From Ferroplasma acidarmanus Fer1 (GTDB taxonomy: Archaea > Thermoplasmatota > Thermoplasmata > Thermoplasmatales > Thermoplasmataceae): a DNA stretch of 64,000 bases. The notes beneath the pieces are model-generated. The model saw nothing but the letters and a program-made list of their open reading frames with translations. It was not told the origin of the DNA and ran no database searches. Made by a program: the position numbers and the translations under genes. The DNA lies in the NCBI RefSeq assembly GCF_000152265.2, contig NC_021592.1, positions 310,001 to 374,000 on the forward strand. The letters are read 5' to 3'. Positions 63,935-64,000 of the stretch are shown here, one piece after another. Position 1 is the first letter of the stretch; each line of letters opens with the position of its first letter.

Positions 63935-64000
63935 TCAGATATTTTTACTTTTCTTATAAGCGATCCTGTTGAATAAAAGCATTCCGAATAGGTGGAATAA
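63935..64000 (-). CDS. Possible 3' end of a minus-strand gene running off the window
   Basis: The minus strand from the window edge reads 21 codons, LFHLFGMLLFNRIAYKKSKN and one more, to a TGA at 63935. It looks like a membrane protein tail: a hydrophobic helix end then basic residues. Another frame is also open to a TAA at about 63926, so this call is tentative. Confidence 0.3.
   Translation of the reverse strand, partial: LFHLFGMLLFNRIAYKKSKNI

Overview
The window reads as a chromosomal segment of a low-GC, acidophilic, cell-wall-less archaeon of the Thermoplasmatales (Ferroplasma/Thermoplasma-like). The grounds are: an alcohol-dehydrogenase-type glucose dehydrogenase very like the Thermoplasma enzyme as I remember it, a class II HMG-CoA reductase, an archaeal prenyltransferase for ether lipids, archaeal riboflavin synthase, a class II tRNA-Ser without encoded CCA, AT-rich TATA-type promoters 20-30 bases before start codons (leaderless mRNAs), and a TPP riboswitch of the kind reported in Thermoplasma. 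Genus and species are inference.

Layout. 0.1-2.8 kb: mevalonate-pathway reductase, a TPR protein and an alpha/beta hydrolase, nearly abutting. 2.8-7.0 kb: two hypotheticals, a deaminase-type amidohydrolase divergent from a riboflavin operon (reductase, ribB, ribC, ribH); the first pathway enzyme, ribA, lies apart at 24.1 kb. 7.1-8.5 kb: a YeeE/YedE sulfur-compound transporter and a small membrane partner. 8.5-10.1 kb: an AT-rich accessory patch with a HIT gene between two exact 37-bp repeats and other mobile-element debris. 10.1-24 kb: metabolism and transport (transaldolase-fold protein, peroxiredoxin, gamma-carbonic-anhydrase-like protein, pheA, SpoIIM-family protein, ClC channel, gmhA/hddA heptose genes, folD, gdh). 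24-35 kb: ribA, tRNA-Ser, lipid prenyltransferase, a tiny acidic microprotein, CoA-disulfide-reductase-like flavoprotein, glycosyltransferase, TrmB and DtxR regulators, AhpC, a coiled-coil protein, a geranylgeranyl-reductase-like flavoprotein. 36-45 kb: ppsA, GNAT, epimerase, family 5 uracil-DNA glycosylase with an SDR, NfeD-like and LOG-like proteins, first thiolase. 45-49.4 kb: an accessory island with a HepT-MntA toxin-antitoxin pair, a second thiolase, and a hydrophobic peptide gene followed by a SpoIIM-signal-peptidase fusion. 49.6-64 kb: ilvD divergent from ilvBNC, pyrK-pyrD, an MTHFR-like protein, a NUDIX-uracil-DNA-glycosylase fusion, a riboswitch-controlled transporter, a CCC1-like membrane protein with DUF211, a glycosyltransferase and a metallo-hydrolase.

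The most exciting candidate is at 47.4-49.4 kb: a 116-residue, Cys-free hydrophobic peptide precursor followed 8 bases later by one protein that joins a SpoIIM/DUF95 membrane domain to a complete Sec11-type signal peptidase. DUF95 proteins are a hallmark of circular-bacteriocin clusters, so this resembles a compact archaeal circular-bacteriocin-like system with its own leader peptidase. Other strong leads are a candidate for the missing deaminase of archaeal riboflavin synthesis, a transaldolase-fold protein whose Schiff-base lysine is Asn, a NUDIX-UDG fusion that has lost its Fe-S cysteines, and a TPP aptamer whose P1 helix contains the start codon.
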